A stretch of DNA of 64,000 bases, taken from Adlercreutzia equolifaciens DSM 19450 (GTDB lineage Bacteria > Actinomycetota > Coriobacteriia > Coriobacteriales > Eggerthellaceae). Position numbers and translations under genes: made by a program. The stretch covers positions 1,488,001 to 1,552,000 of the forward strand of contig NC_022567.1 in NCBI RefSeq assembly GCF_000478885.1. The letters run 5' to 3'. The notes beneath the pieces were generated by a model. The model made no database searches, had not been told where the DNA came from, and saw only the letters and a list, made by a program, of their open reading frames with translations. Position 1 is the first letter of the stretch, and the number at the start of each line of letters is the position of its first letter. Below, piece after piece: positions 49,382-57,955 of the stretch.

Positions 49382-50307
49382 CAGCGACGGCCCTTCTTGC
49401 GCTTCTTGGAGCGGGCGGCGTCGGCCGCGGCGGCCTCTTCCAGCTCGCGGTGCTGCACCTGGGCCTTCCACGCGAACAGGCAGCCGGCGGCGAAGCAGAG
49501 CAGCCCGACGCCGATGGCCGAGCCGACCCAGACCGCCCCCATGCCCATCCAGAAGTCGATCGGGTACATGGAGATGAGCAGCGAGTCGTAATTGAACGTC
49601 CAGGTGCCGTCCACGAAGAACAGCGAGTGGAAGGCGGCGAACAGGCCGTTGAAGTCGATAACGCCCCACAGCCCTAGTACGACGAGCACCGCCAGAAGCA
49701 GCGCCGGCCCCATGCGCAGCATGAAGGCCAAAGCTGCGAACTGCTTGCGAAAACCGAGCACCAGCGCGATGATGAGCGCCGCCACGCCGATCATGCCCAG
49801 ATAGGAACTCAAGCCCGTAATGAGCCCGTTGCAGTCCTCCAAGTGGCTCACCGCATCGGCGTCCAGGGCGTAGCGGTCGGACACCTTCGCCAGCGCGTCC
49901 ATGGTTTCAAGCGCCGTGCCATCGGAACCAGCGGCCGCGCCACCGTCCGCGGCCATCGCGCCGCCCTCCCCTTCCGCATCGCCAAGAACCTGCTTTGCCT
50001 GCTGCGTCCACTGGGAGTACTTGGGAGCTCCCTCGGCCGAGGCCTCCCGCGCCGCCGCCACCACGTCGGCGGCCAAAGACTGGCGGGCCTCTTCCATGCT
50101 CGAGTGGGCGTCCACGGTGAACGCGCGGGTCTCCTGCGCCAGCGATACCAGCTGCTCGTGGGTGTAGGGCGAATCCGCCCCCGTGCTCACGGCGCCGGCA
50201 AGCGAGGCGGTGGTCACCGGCAAGCAGCAGGCGGCGAACCCGCACACGAGCAGGGTGACGGCGAGCACCGTGGCGCCGATGCCGGCGAGAATGCTATCGG
50301 ATCCCAT
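49381..50307 (-). CDS. Hypothetical multi-span membrane protein
   Basis: A 308-residue protein with an N-terminal signal-like span (GATVLAVTLLVCGFAACCLP), a long outer domain (about 45-165, rich in Ala, Glu, Ser) and three or four spans from about 167 to 285. Basic C-terminus (RSKKRKKGRR). No family recognised. It overlaps its downstream partner and abuts the ATP-grasp gene. Confidence 0.65.
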   Translation of the reverse strand: MGSDSILAGIGATVLAVTLLVCGFAACCLPVTTASLAGAVSTGADSPYTHEQLVSLAQETRAFTVDAHSSMEEARQSLAADVVAAAREASAEGAPKYSQWTQQAKQVLGDAEGEGGAMAADGGAAAGSDGTALETMDALAKVSDRYALDADAVSHLEDCNGLITGLSSYLGMIGVAALIIALVLGFRKQFAALAFMLRMGPALLLAVLVVLGLWGVIDFNGLFAAFHSLFFVDGTWTFNYDSLLISMYPIDFWMGMGAVWVGSAIGVGLLCFAAGCLFAWKAQVQHRELEEAAAADAARSKKRKKGRR

Positions 50308-51699
50308 TTACAGCTCCAGCCCATCGGGCACGTCGCAATCGACCCAGATAGTGGCCGCGGTCATGCCGTCGTTGGTCTTCGAAATCGTCGGATGCGGCCC
50401 CAGCCGGCTGAAGACGCCTTGGAAGTGGCCGTTGTACAGGTACAGCCCGTTCAGATTGTTGTAAGGTACCGGCTCGCTTTCTACGGCGCCGTCGGGCGCC
50501 TCGTTGATGCCGCGGTCCGGCGGCAGCGTGTCGGTCTTGAAGGGGCGGATGTAGCGCTGCACAATGAAGGGGTAGCCGGCGCGCTCGTTGGCGAACTCGT
50601 CGATGACGCGCTCCCACTCCTCCTGACTCACCTCGCAGCCGGCGTACACGTTGTCGGCGCCGTAGTGGTCGGTGGGCTTGATGATCCACTCCTCGCGGTT
50701 GGCGCGGATCTGGTCGATGTTCACCTGATCGTCGTTGAGGAAGGCCGTCATGGGCACGGTCTCCTCCACAAACGCGATCTCCTCTTCGGTGAGGAAGGCC
50801 TGGGTCTCCGGCGCAAAGAGCACCTCGAACAGCTGCTTGTCGTGGACGATGTGCCCGGAGAACGCCCCGATGAGCGCCACCTTCCGCGCCCGCACGGCGT
50901 TGATGAGGTCCTGCGAGTCGTCCCAGAACTCCAGCACGTCGTTGGTGACCGAGCGCCGCCAGATGGCGTTCACGGGCAGCCCGTCGGGTGTCGTCAGCAC
51001 CTCGCCGTCGAAGGACAGCTCGCGCACGTCGGCCACGACGCATTCCACGCCGGCCTCGCGGAACTTCTCGGCGAAGATGTGGAACTCGTCCACCACGCCG
51101 TTCTCCAGGTAATCGCAGATGGCCACGCGGGGGTTCTCCACCTTGAAGCGGTAGGTGCCGTAGATGTCCATGAAGGCGCGCACCCAGGGCATGAACAAGT
51201 CGCAGCCCTGGACGGCGTGGTTCTCGGCGAAGGTGCGGAAGGTGTCGGAGCCCACGATGGAGTTCGTGATCTCGCGGTTCTCGTTCATGCCCGCGCTGCC
51301 GTCGCCGTTGAACTCGCAGAAGTGGATGCGGTAGTCGTCCTCGTTCAAGAACGTGTCCACGCGGGCGAAGGGCAGCACCGAGTCGTAGTCGCGGGGCAGC
51401 AGTATGAGCTCCACGAGACGCTCGTCGAAATCGAACAGCTTGCGGTACTCCTCGTCAGCCCGGTAGCGCTCGATGACCTTGCAGAGGATGCGGTGGCTCG
51501 TCTCGGCCGTGCGCTTCATGACCTCGTAGGTTTTGCGGTTGAACAGGCGCGGCACGAAGGAGGAGGCCACCACCTGGTGGTGCACGATGGCAGTGGAGTC
51601 CTGCATGTAGTTGAACGCGGCGCGACGGCTCTCGATGTCGCCGTCCAGCTCGTCGATGATCTGGAAGTACTCGCGGGTGTAATCGGCATTGCTTGGCAT
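50308..51699 (-). CDS. ATP-grasp-like ligase (glutathionylspermidine-synthase-type fold)
   Basis: A 463-residue protein. The pattern fits circularly permuted ATP-grasp enzymes: an N-terminal helical part, HFCEFNGDGSAGMNENREI (about 126-144), and a C-terminal part with EWIIKPTDHYGADNVYAG and YPFIVQRYIRPF. It could ligate amino groups to carboxyls in a peptide or polyamine product. ATG 51697-51699 follows AGGACGGAG. Substrate unknown. The gene heads the cluster ending in priA. Confidence 0.65.
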   Translation of the reverse strand: MPSNADYTREYFQIIDELDGDIESRRAAFNYMQDSTAIVHHQVVASSFVPRLFNRKTYEVMKRTAETSHRILCKVIERYRADEEYRKLFDFDERLVELILLPRDYDSVLPFARVDTFLNEDDYRIHFCEFNGDGSAGMNENREITNSIVGSDTFRTFAENHAVQGCDLFMPWVRAFMDIYGTYRFKVENPRVAICDYLENGVVDEFHIFAEKFREAGVECVVADVRELSFDGEVLTTPDGLPVNAIWRRSVTNDVLEFWDDSQDLINAVRARKVALIGAFSGHIVHDKQLFEVLFAPETQAFLTEEEIAFVEETVPMTAFLNDDQVNIDQIRANREEWIIKPTDHYGADNVYAGCEVSQEEWERVIDEFANERAGYPFIVQRYIRPFKTDTLPPDRGINEAPDGAVESEPVPYNNLNGLYLYNGHFQGVFSRLGPHPTISKTNDGMTAATIWVDCDVPDGLEL

Positions 51700-51819
51700 G
51701 AGGGCTCCGTCCTTTGGGCTTTTGTGCATTTGAATAAGTGTAGCACGACCGCCGCGAAGCGCGGGCAACGCGTTGGAAAGCCGTTGGCTGCCGAGGCGGC
51801 CAGACCCGTCAGCGCGGCC

Positions 51820-52413
51820 CTATTCCAAGGAGAAGAAGCGCTCCTCGCCCACCAGACGACGCACGTCGTCCACCATTCCATCGATATCGCGACCACCGTC
51901 CTCCCCCAAAAACCAATGGAAGAACACCGCCCCCACGCCGCCCACGTAGAAGCGAATGAGGTTGTCGAGCGCCGCGGTATCGCGGAACGCGGGAAGAACG
52001 CCCTGCGCTATCACACGGGATCGGATCGCCGGCACGAGCGCCTCGACGACCCGATCGAGCGGCGCCTCGGCGAAAACGCTTCGAAAGAATTCCCGATCCG
52101 CCAGAAACAAGTCGGCCACCCGCTCGAGCGTCTCGCGGAGATTCACGGCCATGGCCGACCCTTTGGAAACCGGCATCAGCGCTGCCGCCACCTGGTCGGC
52201 GATCTGCCGGATCTCCTCGGCCATCAAGTCGTCCAGGCCGCGGTAATGCAGGTAGAACGTCTTGCGATCGATGTTCGCCTCGCGGGCCAGCGCGCTCACC
52301 GTGATGTTGCGAAAGCCGTCCCGTGCCACAAGCGCGCGGAAGGCGCTGTGAATGGCGTACCGGGTGCGCCGTACCCGGCGATCGGTGCATGGGACATCGA
52401 AATCACGGCTCAT
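51820..52413 (-). CDS. TetR-family regulator
   Basis: A 197-residue repressor. The HTH is near residues 20-62 (AIHSAFRALVARDGFRNITV, then LAREANIDRKTFYLHYRGLD). ATG 52411-52413 has AAGGTGG upstream. The C-terminal ligand domain is helical. It is divergent from the radical SAM gene and probably controls it through the palindrome at 52480-52502. Confidence 0.9.
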   Translation of the reverse strand: MSRDFDVPCTDRRVRRTRYAIHSAFRALVARDGFRNITVSALAREANIDRKTFYLHYRGLDDLMAEEIRQIADQVAAALMPVSKGSAMAVNLRETLERVADLFLADREFFRSVFAEAPLDRVVEALVPAIRSRVIAQGVLPAFRDTAALDNLIRFYVGGVGAVFFHWFLGEDGGRDIDGMVDDVRRLVGEERFFSLE

Positions 52414-52479
52414 AACCCACCTTTCAAACGGTCTTCTCACTATTATACATCTTGTTCATTTTTCTGCACTTGTGGTCAA

Positions 52480-52502
52480 GTTGTCGCCCAACGGGTGGCA
52501 AC
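52480..52502. promoter_or_regulatory. Candidate TetR operator
   Basis: GTTGTCGCCC, AAC, GGGTGGCAAC: 10-bp arms with 8 matches. It lies in the divergent region, 67 bp from the TetR start and 160 bp from the radical SAM start. On the TetR side a TATAAT is present at 52443-52448 (minus). Confidence 0.4.
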
Positions 52503-52661
52503 TCCGTTACGAAGAGACACTAAAGCGGAAACAAGCGGAGAGGGAAGGGAATAATTTCGGCAACACCCGAGTACCTCGCGCGCGGGTAAGGCTAGGGCGA
52601 CAGAGAAGGCGCCGTGCCGCGAGGCATCGATTCGACCGGACTCAATTGAGAGGAGAAACCC

Positions 52662-54263
52662 ATGAGGCCAACAGAGAGAGCAAAGCAAGCGCTGGCCTAC
52701 AAGCTCGTCGATTATCTGTGCGACGACCCTGAGAACAACATGGCGACCATCATGGGCAAAATCGACGTCCTCGCTCCGGCCAGCCTGTTCGCCGAGCAGC
52801 GCGCCGCCTTCTCGGACGCCATCAAGAACAAGACGAACATGTACCAGCTCATCATGCGCGTCATGGACTTGAACCCCGAGGTGCGGGCCGATCTGCTGAA
52901 GACCTTCATCGTGGACGCGAACTTCCTCGCCTGGGGCAAGCAGGAGAAGATGCGCGAGCGCCATCAGTGCAACATCCCCTGGGCCATCCTGCTGGATCCG
53001 ACGAGCGCCTGCAACCTCCACTGCACCGGTTGCTGGGCCGCCGAGTACGGACACGCGTTGAACCTCGCCTATGACGAGATCGACTCCATCATCCGCCAGG
53101 GCAAAGAACTCGGCGTGCATGTGTACATCTACACCGGCGGCGAGCCCCTCGTGCGCAAGCGCGACCTCATTCGGCTGTGCGAGGCCCATCCGGACTGCGC
53201 GTTTCTGTGCTTCACGAACTCCACGCTCATCGACGAGGAGTTCTGCCAGGAGATGATCCGCGTGAAGAACTTCGTGCCGGCCATCTCCGCCGAGGGCGAC
53301 GAGGCGGCCACCGACGGACGGCGCGGCGCGGGCACCTACGCCAAGGTGGACGCGGCCATGGATCTTCTCGCGAGCCACGGGCTGCCCTTCGGCGTGTCCA
53401 TCTGCTACACCCACGACAACGCGCACTCCGTGGCCTCCGACGCGTACTTCGACTGGCTCATCGACAAAGGGGCGCTCTTCGCCTGGATCTTCACCTACAT
53501 GCCCGTAGGCAAGGGCGCGCCGACCGAGCTCATGCCCACGCCGGACGACCGCAAACTGCTCTACCATTTCAACCGTCGCGTGCGGGCGGAGAAGCCCATC
53601 CTGACGCTCGACTTCCAGCACGACGGCGAGTTCGTCGGCGGCTGCATCGCCGGAGGACGCCGCTATCTGCACATCAACGCGGCAGGCGATGTGGAGCCCT
53701 GCGTGTTCATCCACTACTCCAACGCCAACATCCGCGAGCAACCGCTGCTGGAATGCCTGAAGAGCCCGCTGTTCATGGCCTACTACGAGGGCCAGCCCTT
53801 CAACGACAACTTGCTGCGGCCCTGTCCGATGCTCGAGAATCCCGACTGCTTGGAAGAGATGGTCGAGAGGAGCGGCGCCCACGGCACCGACCTCGTGGAA
53901 ACGGAAAGCGCCCACGAGCTGGCCGAGAAATGCCGTCCGGCGGCCCGGGCGTGGGCGCCCGAGGCCGAGCGTCTGTGGACGGACGGCGCCGACGAGCGCG
54001 CGCCCTACCGAGCACGCCAGTTCTGCGGCATGGCCGACACCGACAAGGCGAAGTTCGCGCGGCTCGGCCGCACCATGCACGGGGCCTTCAATCCGGACCG
54101 CCCCGTGGACGAGATGGCACTGGAGCCGGCGCTGGCCGATGAGCTGAGATGCGCCCTAGACGAGGGAGCCCTGCTCTCCCAGGCCGACGCCGCCGCGGCG
54201 GAGCAGGCCGTGGATGGCGCCGCCGAGAGGGCCGAGAAGGCCGCCGATGAAGTTACCGCGTAG
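52662..54263 (+). CDS. Radical SAM protein with SPASM-like C-terminus
   Basis: A 533-residue radical SAM enzyme. The cluster motif CNLHCTGCW (about 117-125) follows a 110-residue helical domain. Later cysteines in GDVEPCVFIHYSN, RPCPMLENPDC and KCRPA suggest SPASM-like auxiliary clusters. The C-terminal 130 residues are Ala/Glu-rich. GGAGAAACC precedes ATG. No substrate can be assigned. Control by the divergent TetR is likely. Confidence 0.8.
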   Translation: MRPTERAKQALAYKLVDYLCDDPENNMATIMGKIDVLAPASLFAEQRAAFSDAIKNKTNMYQLIMRVMDLNPEVRADLLKTFIVDANFLAWGKQEKMRERHQCNIPWAILLDPTSACNLHCTGCWAAEYGHALNLAYDEIDSIIRQGKELGVHVYIYTGGEPLVRKRDLIRLCEAHPDCAFLCFTNSTLIDEEFCQEMIRVKNFVPAISAEGDEAATDGRRGAGTYAKVDAAMDLLASHGLPFGVSICYTHDNAHSVASDAYFDWLIDKGALFAWIFTYMPVGKGAPTELMPTPDDRKLLYHFNRRVRAEKPILTLDFQHDGEFVGGCIAGGRRYLHINAAGDVEPCVFIHYSNANIREQPLLECLKSPLFMAYYEGQPFNDNLLRPCPMLENPDCLEEMVERSGAHGTDLVETESAHELAEKCRPAARAWAPEAERLWTDGADERAPYRARQFCGMADTDKAKFARLGRTMHGAFNPDRPVDEMALEPALADELRCALDEGALLSQADAAAAEQAVDGAAERAEKAADEVTA

Positions 54264-54277
54264 GCCGACTCCTCCCC

Positions 54278-54306
54278 TTGCGCCCGCTCCTTCGAACCGT
54301 TATCAT
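54278..54306 (+). promoter_or_regulatory. metK promoter
   Basis: -35 TTGCGC (54278-54283), 17 bp, -10 TATCAT (54301-54306). Start about 54,313. A 9-bp hairpin (GATCGCGCG/CGCGCGATC, 54311-54339) lies at the 5' end of the leader. Confidence 0.5.
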
Positions 54307-54343
54307 ACTTGATCGCGCGCCCGCATCGGACGCGCGATCTGCA

Positions 54344-54441
54344 TTATCCAGAGTCGGGGTAGAGAGTTGGCTCGATGATCCCGACACCAACCTGACGCGT
54401 CCCTCACCTGAGCGCCAAGGTGGTCCGGCCAACACCGATAA
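54344..54441 (+). promoter_or_regulatory. SAM-I (S-box) riboswitch of metK
   Basis: The leader has the S-box core: P1 TTATC (54344-54348) and GATAA (54437-54441); AGAG, GGCTCGATGATCCC and CACCAACC match the conserved P2/P3 positions; GCGCCAAGG matches the J3/4-P4 part. It ends 12 bp before the metK ATG. The 3' P1 strand overlaps a 7-bp hairpin ATAAGAG-AGGA-CTCTTAT that holds the ribosome site in its loop, so control is likely at translation. Confidence 0.8.
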
Positions 54442-54453
54442 GAGAGGACTCTT

Positions 54454-55722
54454 ATGGCTGAAAAGCACTCATCGTACCTGTTCACGTCCGAATCCGTCAC
54501 GGAAGGACACCCGGACAAGATCTGCGACCAGATTTCCGACGCCATTCTGGACGCCATCCTGGCCAAGGAGATCGCCCTGGCCGAGGAGGGCTACATTGCA
54601 CCCGACGGCAACCCGGCCGACCCGGCGAAGATGCGCTGCGCCTGCGAGACGCTCGTCACCACGGGCACCGTCTTCGTCACCGGCGAGATTCGCACCCAGG
54701 CCTACGTGGACGTGCAGTCCATCGCGCGTGACGTGGTGTGCTCCATCGGCTACGACCGCGCGAAGTACGGCTTCGACGGCAATACCTGTGCCGTCATGAG
54801 CTCCATCCACGAGCAGTCCTCCGACATTGCCCAGGGCGTGGACGAGTCCTTCGAGGCCCAGCGCGACGAGGCGGCCGCGGCCGACCCCTACGAGACGATT
54901 GGCGCGGGCGACCAGGGCATGATGTTCGGCTATGCCTGCAACGAGACGAGCACGCTCATGCCCATGCCCATTTACCTGGCCCATCGCCTCTCCGAACGCC
55001 TGACCGAGGTGCGCAAGAACGGCACGCTGGAGTTTCTGCGCCCCGACGGCAAGACCCAGGTGTCCGTGCGCTACATCGACGGGGCGTCCACGGCGGTTGA
55101 GAAGGTGGTCGTGTCCACCCAGCATTCCGAGGACATCGAGCAGGACGCCCTGCGCGAGGCCGTCATCGAGACGGTCATCCGCCCGGTGTTCGAGGCCGAA
55201 GGGGTGGCGCTCGCCGACGACTGCGAGATCTACGTGAACCCCACGGGCCGCTTCGTCATCGGCGGCCCTATGGGCGACGCCGGTCTCACCGGCCGCAAGA
55301 TCATCGTCGACACCTACGGCGGCATGGGACGCCACGGCGGCGGGGCGTTTTCCGGCAAGGACTGCACCAAGGTGGATCGCTCAGCGGCCTATGCGGCGCG
55401 CTGGGTAGCGAAGAACGTCGTGGCCGCGGGACTGGCCGACCGCTGCGAGGTGCAGATCGCCTATGCCATCGGCGTGGCGAAGCCGGTGAGCGTCATGGTG
55501 GAGACCTTCGGCACGAACCATGTCCCGGAAGAGGATATCGAGCGCGCCGTGTCCGAGGTGTTCGATCTGCGCCCCGGCGCCATCATCGACGAACTGGACT
55601 TGCGCCGCCCCATCTACCAGAAGACAGCGGCCTACGGCCACTTCGGCCGCGAGCTTCCCGAGTTCACTTGGGAGAAGACCGACCGCGTCGACGCCCTGCG
55701 GGCGGCCTGCGGGGTGGAGTAA
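54454..55722 (+). CDS. metK: S-adenosylmethionine synthetase
   Basis: A 422-residue enzyme with GHPDKICDQISDAILD (about 18-33), GAGDQGMMFGYACNET (about 150-165) and GGGAFSGKDCTKVDRS (about 297-312). It makes SAM from methionine and ATP. About 40 residues longer than the E. coli form because of an insert after residue 33 and elsewhere, as in other Coriobacteriia. Regulated by its own riboswitch. Confidence 0.96.
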   Translation: MAEKHSSYLFTSESVTEGHPDKICDQISDAILDAILAKEIALAEEGYIAPDGNPADPAKMRCACETLVTTGTVFVTGEIRTQAYVDVQSIARDVVCSIGYDRAKYGFDGNTCAVMSSIHEQSSDIAQGVDESFEAQRDEAAAADPYETIGAGDQGMMFGYACNETSTLMPMPIYLAHRLSERLTEVRKNGTLEFLRPDGKTQVSVRYIDGASTAVEKVVVSTQHSEDIEQDALREAVIETVIRPVFEAEGVALADDCEIYVNPTGRFVIGGPMGDAGLTGRKIIVDTYGGMGRHGGGAFSGKDCTKVDRSAAYAARWVAKNVVAAGLADRCEVQIAYAIGVAKPVSVMVETFGTNHVPEEDIERAVSEVFDLRPGAIIDELDLRRPIYQKTAAYGHFGRELPEFTWEKTDRVDALRAACGVE

Positions 55723-55726
55723 CCTG

Positions 55727-55820
55727 GCTGCGGCTCTCCCGGCGGGGAGACGCGCAGCATTCTGATTCGCTCTGCTGCGGCTCTCCCGGCGGGGAGCCGC
55801 ACAGCATTCTAATTCGTCCA
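55727..55820. repeat. 47-bp tandem repeat after metK
   Basis: Two units of GCTGCGGCTCTCCCGGCGGG... at 55727 and 55774 (period 47). Unit 2 contains a perfect hairpin (TGCGGCTC/GAGCCGCA) that could serve as the metK transcript end, though it lacks a T run. Confidence 0.6.
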
Positions 55821-55847
55821 GGCAGTCCTCGCTGGCCGCTCCTTCCA

Positions 55848-55923
55848 TAGGGGGCGACCTTGGTCGCCCCTCGCGACAGGCAACGTCTCTCCGGTTGAGA
55901 GGGGCGACCAAGGTCGCCCCCTA
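55848..55923. repeat. 24-bp inverted-repeat element, copy 1
   Basis: Perfect 24-bp arms (55848-55871 and 55900-55923) with a 28-bp loop. Each arm is itself palindromic (GGGCGACC/GGTCGCCC). A second copy is at 56521-56597; together they flank the thioesterase gene. Confidence 0.7.
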
Positions 55924-56074
55924 CGAAGATTGACCTGCAGCGGAACTCGCTCGGTCAAGGCATCCCCGCGCCTCCCCAAATGATCTAGGGCGATTGAAAA
56001 GAACCCCAGTTGAGGCCCTTTTATTCCTTCATTCGATCTGCCTGCTCTTGCGGAAGTCTTCTTCCCTACTCTGT

Positions 56075-56491
56075 CTACTCGCTCTCTCGGAAGACGGTGG
56101 CGGCGACTCTCGCTATGCGGCGGCCCGTGTCGTCGGTGACGTCCGTGGTGTAGAAGCCGAGGCGGCGGCCGGACTTGTCCGCGGTGCACGTGGCGATGAG
56201 GCGGGTGCCCCTCGAGGCGCTGAGATATTCGATGGTGCTCGATACCGACACGCTCGGGTTCCCGCCGGTATTGCTGGCAATGGCCAAGGCGAAATCGGCC
56301 AAAGTGAAGATGGCGCCGCCCATGACGTTGCCCAGCGCGTTGCGGTGGTGGTCCTGGATGTCCAGCTCGCACACGGCGTGATCGCGCGATCCTTCCACGA
56401 TGCGACAGCCCGCGTGCTCGGCGAACCGGTCGTGACCGAAGAAGCCGTTCAGCTCTTCCAACGTCGGATGATCGCTCAACTGCTTTGCCAT
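56075..56491 (-). CDS. PaaI-like hotdog thioesterase
   Basis: A 138-residue hotdog-fold thioesterase: 'RNALGNVMGGAIFTLADFALAI' (about 51-72) is the family core with the conserved Gly/Asp, followed by a strand STIEYLSAS and ATCTADKSGRRLGFY. It hydrolyses acyl-CoA or related thioesters; exact substrate unknown. AAAGGATTCCT precedes ATG. Flanked by two repeat copies. Confidence 0.85.
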   Translation of the reverse strand: MAKQLSDHPTLEELNGFFGHDRFAEHAGCRIVEGSRDHAVCELDIQDHHRNALGNVMGGAIFTLADFALAIASNTGGNPSVSVSSTIEYLSASRGTRLIATCTADKSGRRLGFYTTDVTDDTGRRIARVAATVFRESE

Positions 56492-56520
56492 AGGAATCCT
56501 TTCCCTCCGGTCAACCTTCG

Positions 56521-56597
56521 TAGGGGGCGACCTCGGTCGCCCCTCATCAGCAGGAAAAATCTCTCTGGTTGGAAGGGGCGACCAAGGTCGCCCCCTA
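56521..56597. repeat. 24-bp inverted-repeat element, copy 2
   Basis: Arms 56521-56544 and 56574-56597 with one mismatch and a 29-bp loop. Same unit as copy 1, 30 bp upstream of the thioesterase start. Confidence 0.7.
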
Positions 56598-56635
56598 CGG
56601 ATCTAATGCACTGGCATCCACGCAGGTGGCTGCCC

Positions 56636-57925
56636 TTACCCCTGCGCGACCGGGGTGGCGGTAGCAGCGAAGAGCTCAAGGTACTGGCCGTTGCTGACCG
56701 TGACCGTCTGCTCGCCGCCGGGAATGACGTACTTGGTGTCCACAATGGAGTCGTCGTCGAAGTCGAGGTTCTTCATGACGAAGGCCGCCGAGTCCTCGTC
56801 GGTCTCGCCCTCGCCCACCGTGGCCGCGGTGATGGTGTAGCTGCCCGCGGGGATATCGATGCCCACACGGTAGCAGCCGTTGGTATAGGGCGCCGTCGGG
56901 TTAGTGGAGGTGGAAGGAGCCGGGTACATGGTCGCCTCGTCGCCGGGATCGAACACGATGAGATCGCCCTCGTCCAAATCGACGAAGTAGTTGCCGAAGT
57001 ACTGCACGGAATCATCGAGGCTGTAGCGGCCGTCGTCCCCGTCGAACACGTAGTAGTGGGAGAGCTTCTCGTTGGAACCTTCCAAGTAATACAGGCCGGC
57101 GGGAATCTGACCCTGGGGCCCTACGGTGTAAAAGCCCTTGACGCAAACATCGCCCTCCCCCGGCTCGCCCGCCGCGACGCCGTCAGCTTCGAACACCGAG
57201 GCGATCTCGTCCAAAGTGAAGCCGCCGTAGGGCGAGGCGTCCTCGTCGGTGCCGTAGCTATCCTCGGGAGCCCACATGTCGGTGTCGCCGAAGTCGTAAT
57301 CGTAGTTGTAGTCGTAGCCGTCGTCGTAGCTGTTGTAGCTGTCGTAGCTGCTGTCGTAGTCGGCCAGGGCCATGATGCCCACGCAGCTGGCGCAGCCGCC
57401 CATGCCGACGACGAGGCCCACGGCCAATCCCAGCAGAAACCACGGCCAGCGACGCTTCTGGTTGGGGTTGGGCGGCTCGTAGCCCGGATAGAAGTTCTGC
57501 GCCGGCGCCGGCGGCACCGGGGGCTGATTGCCCGCGCCGTAGGTGCCATAGCCTGCGGCATCGTAGGGCGCGTAGGTCGGCTGCTGGGCCGCGGCCTGAG
57601 CGTAGGAGGCGTAGGGCTGCCCAGCGCCGGCGGCCTGCCCATAAGGAGCGTAGGGCTGCTGAGCGGGCTGTGCCGCAGCGGCGTCGTAGTAGGGCTGCGT
57701 CGGCGCCGTCGCCGCAGACGCCGGCCACGCGACCTCGGGGGACACCGCTGCGGGCGCAGGCGCGGCCTCGGGCTGGGGCGCCGATGTCCCGAAGGCGGCA
57801 AAGGGGTTCTCGGGCGCGGCCTCAGGCTGGGGCGCCGGCTGTTGGGGCACGGCCTCGGGCTGGGGTGCCGGCTGCTGGGGCTCCGGCGCGCCGGAAGCGC
57901 TCGGGGTGTTGCTATTCTCGTCCAT
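56636..57925 (-). CDS. Proline/alanine-rich membrane protein with extracellular domain
   Basis: A 429-residue protein. Residues 1-150 are low-complexity Pro/Ala/Gln with YAPY repeats, probably cytosolic; one membrane span near 160-180 (WFLLGLAVGLVVGMGGCA); an acidic Tyr/Asp linker (YDSYNSYDDGYDYNYDY); then two beta-rich domains (about 250-425) with GLYYLEGSNEKLSHYYV and similar. Function unknown. It follows gltX by 30 bp. Confidence 0.7.
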   Translation of the reverse strand: MDENSNTPSASGAPEPQQPAPQPEAVPQQPAPQPEAAPENPFAAFGTSAPQPEAAPAPAAVSPEVAWPASAATAPTQPYYDAAAAQPAQQPYAPYGQAAGAGQPYASYAQAAAQQPTYAPYDAAGYGTYGAGNQPPVPPAPAQNFYPGYEPPNPNQKRRWPWFLLGLAVGLVVGMGGCASCVGIMALADYDSSYDSYNSYDDGYDYNYDYDFGDTDMWAPEDSYGTDEDASPYGGFTLDEIASVFEADGVAAGEPGEGDVCVKGFYTVGPQGQIPAGLYYLEGSNEKLSHYYVFDGDDGRYSLDDSVQYFGNYFVDLDEGDLIVFDPGDEATMYPAPSTSTNPTAPYTNGCYRVGIDIPAGSYTITAATVGEGETDEDSAAFVMKNLDFDDDSIVDTKYVIPGGEQTVTVSNGQYLELFAATATPVAQG

Positions 57926-57955
57926 GGTCTTCGACCTTTCTGGTTTGCGCGCCCG

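Noticed and set aside
54311..54339. Terminator for the radical SAM gene
   Set aside because: Nine-bp stem but no T run, and it lies at the expected start of the metK leader.
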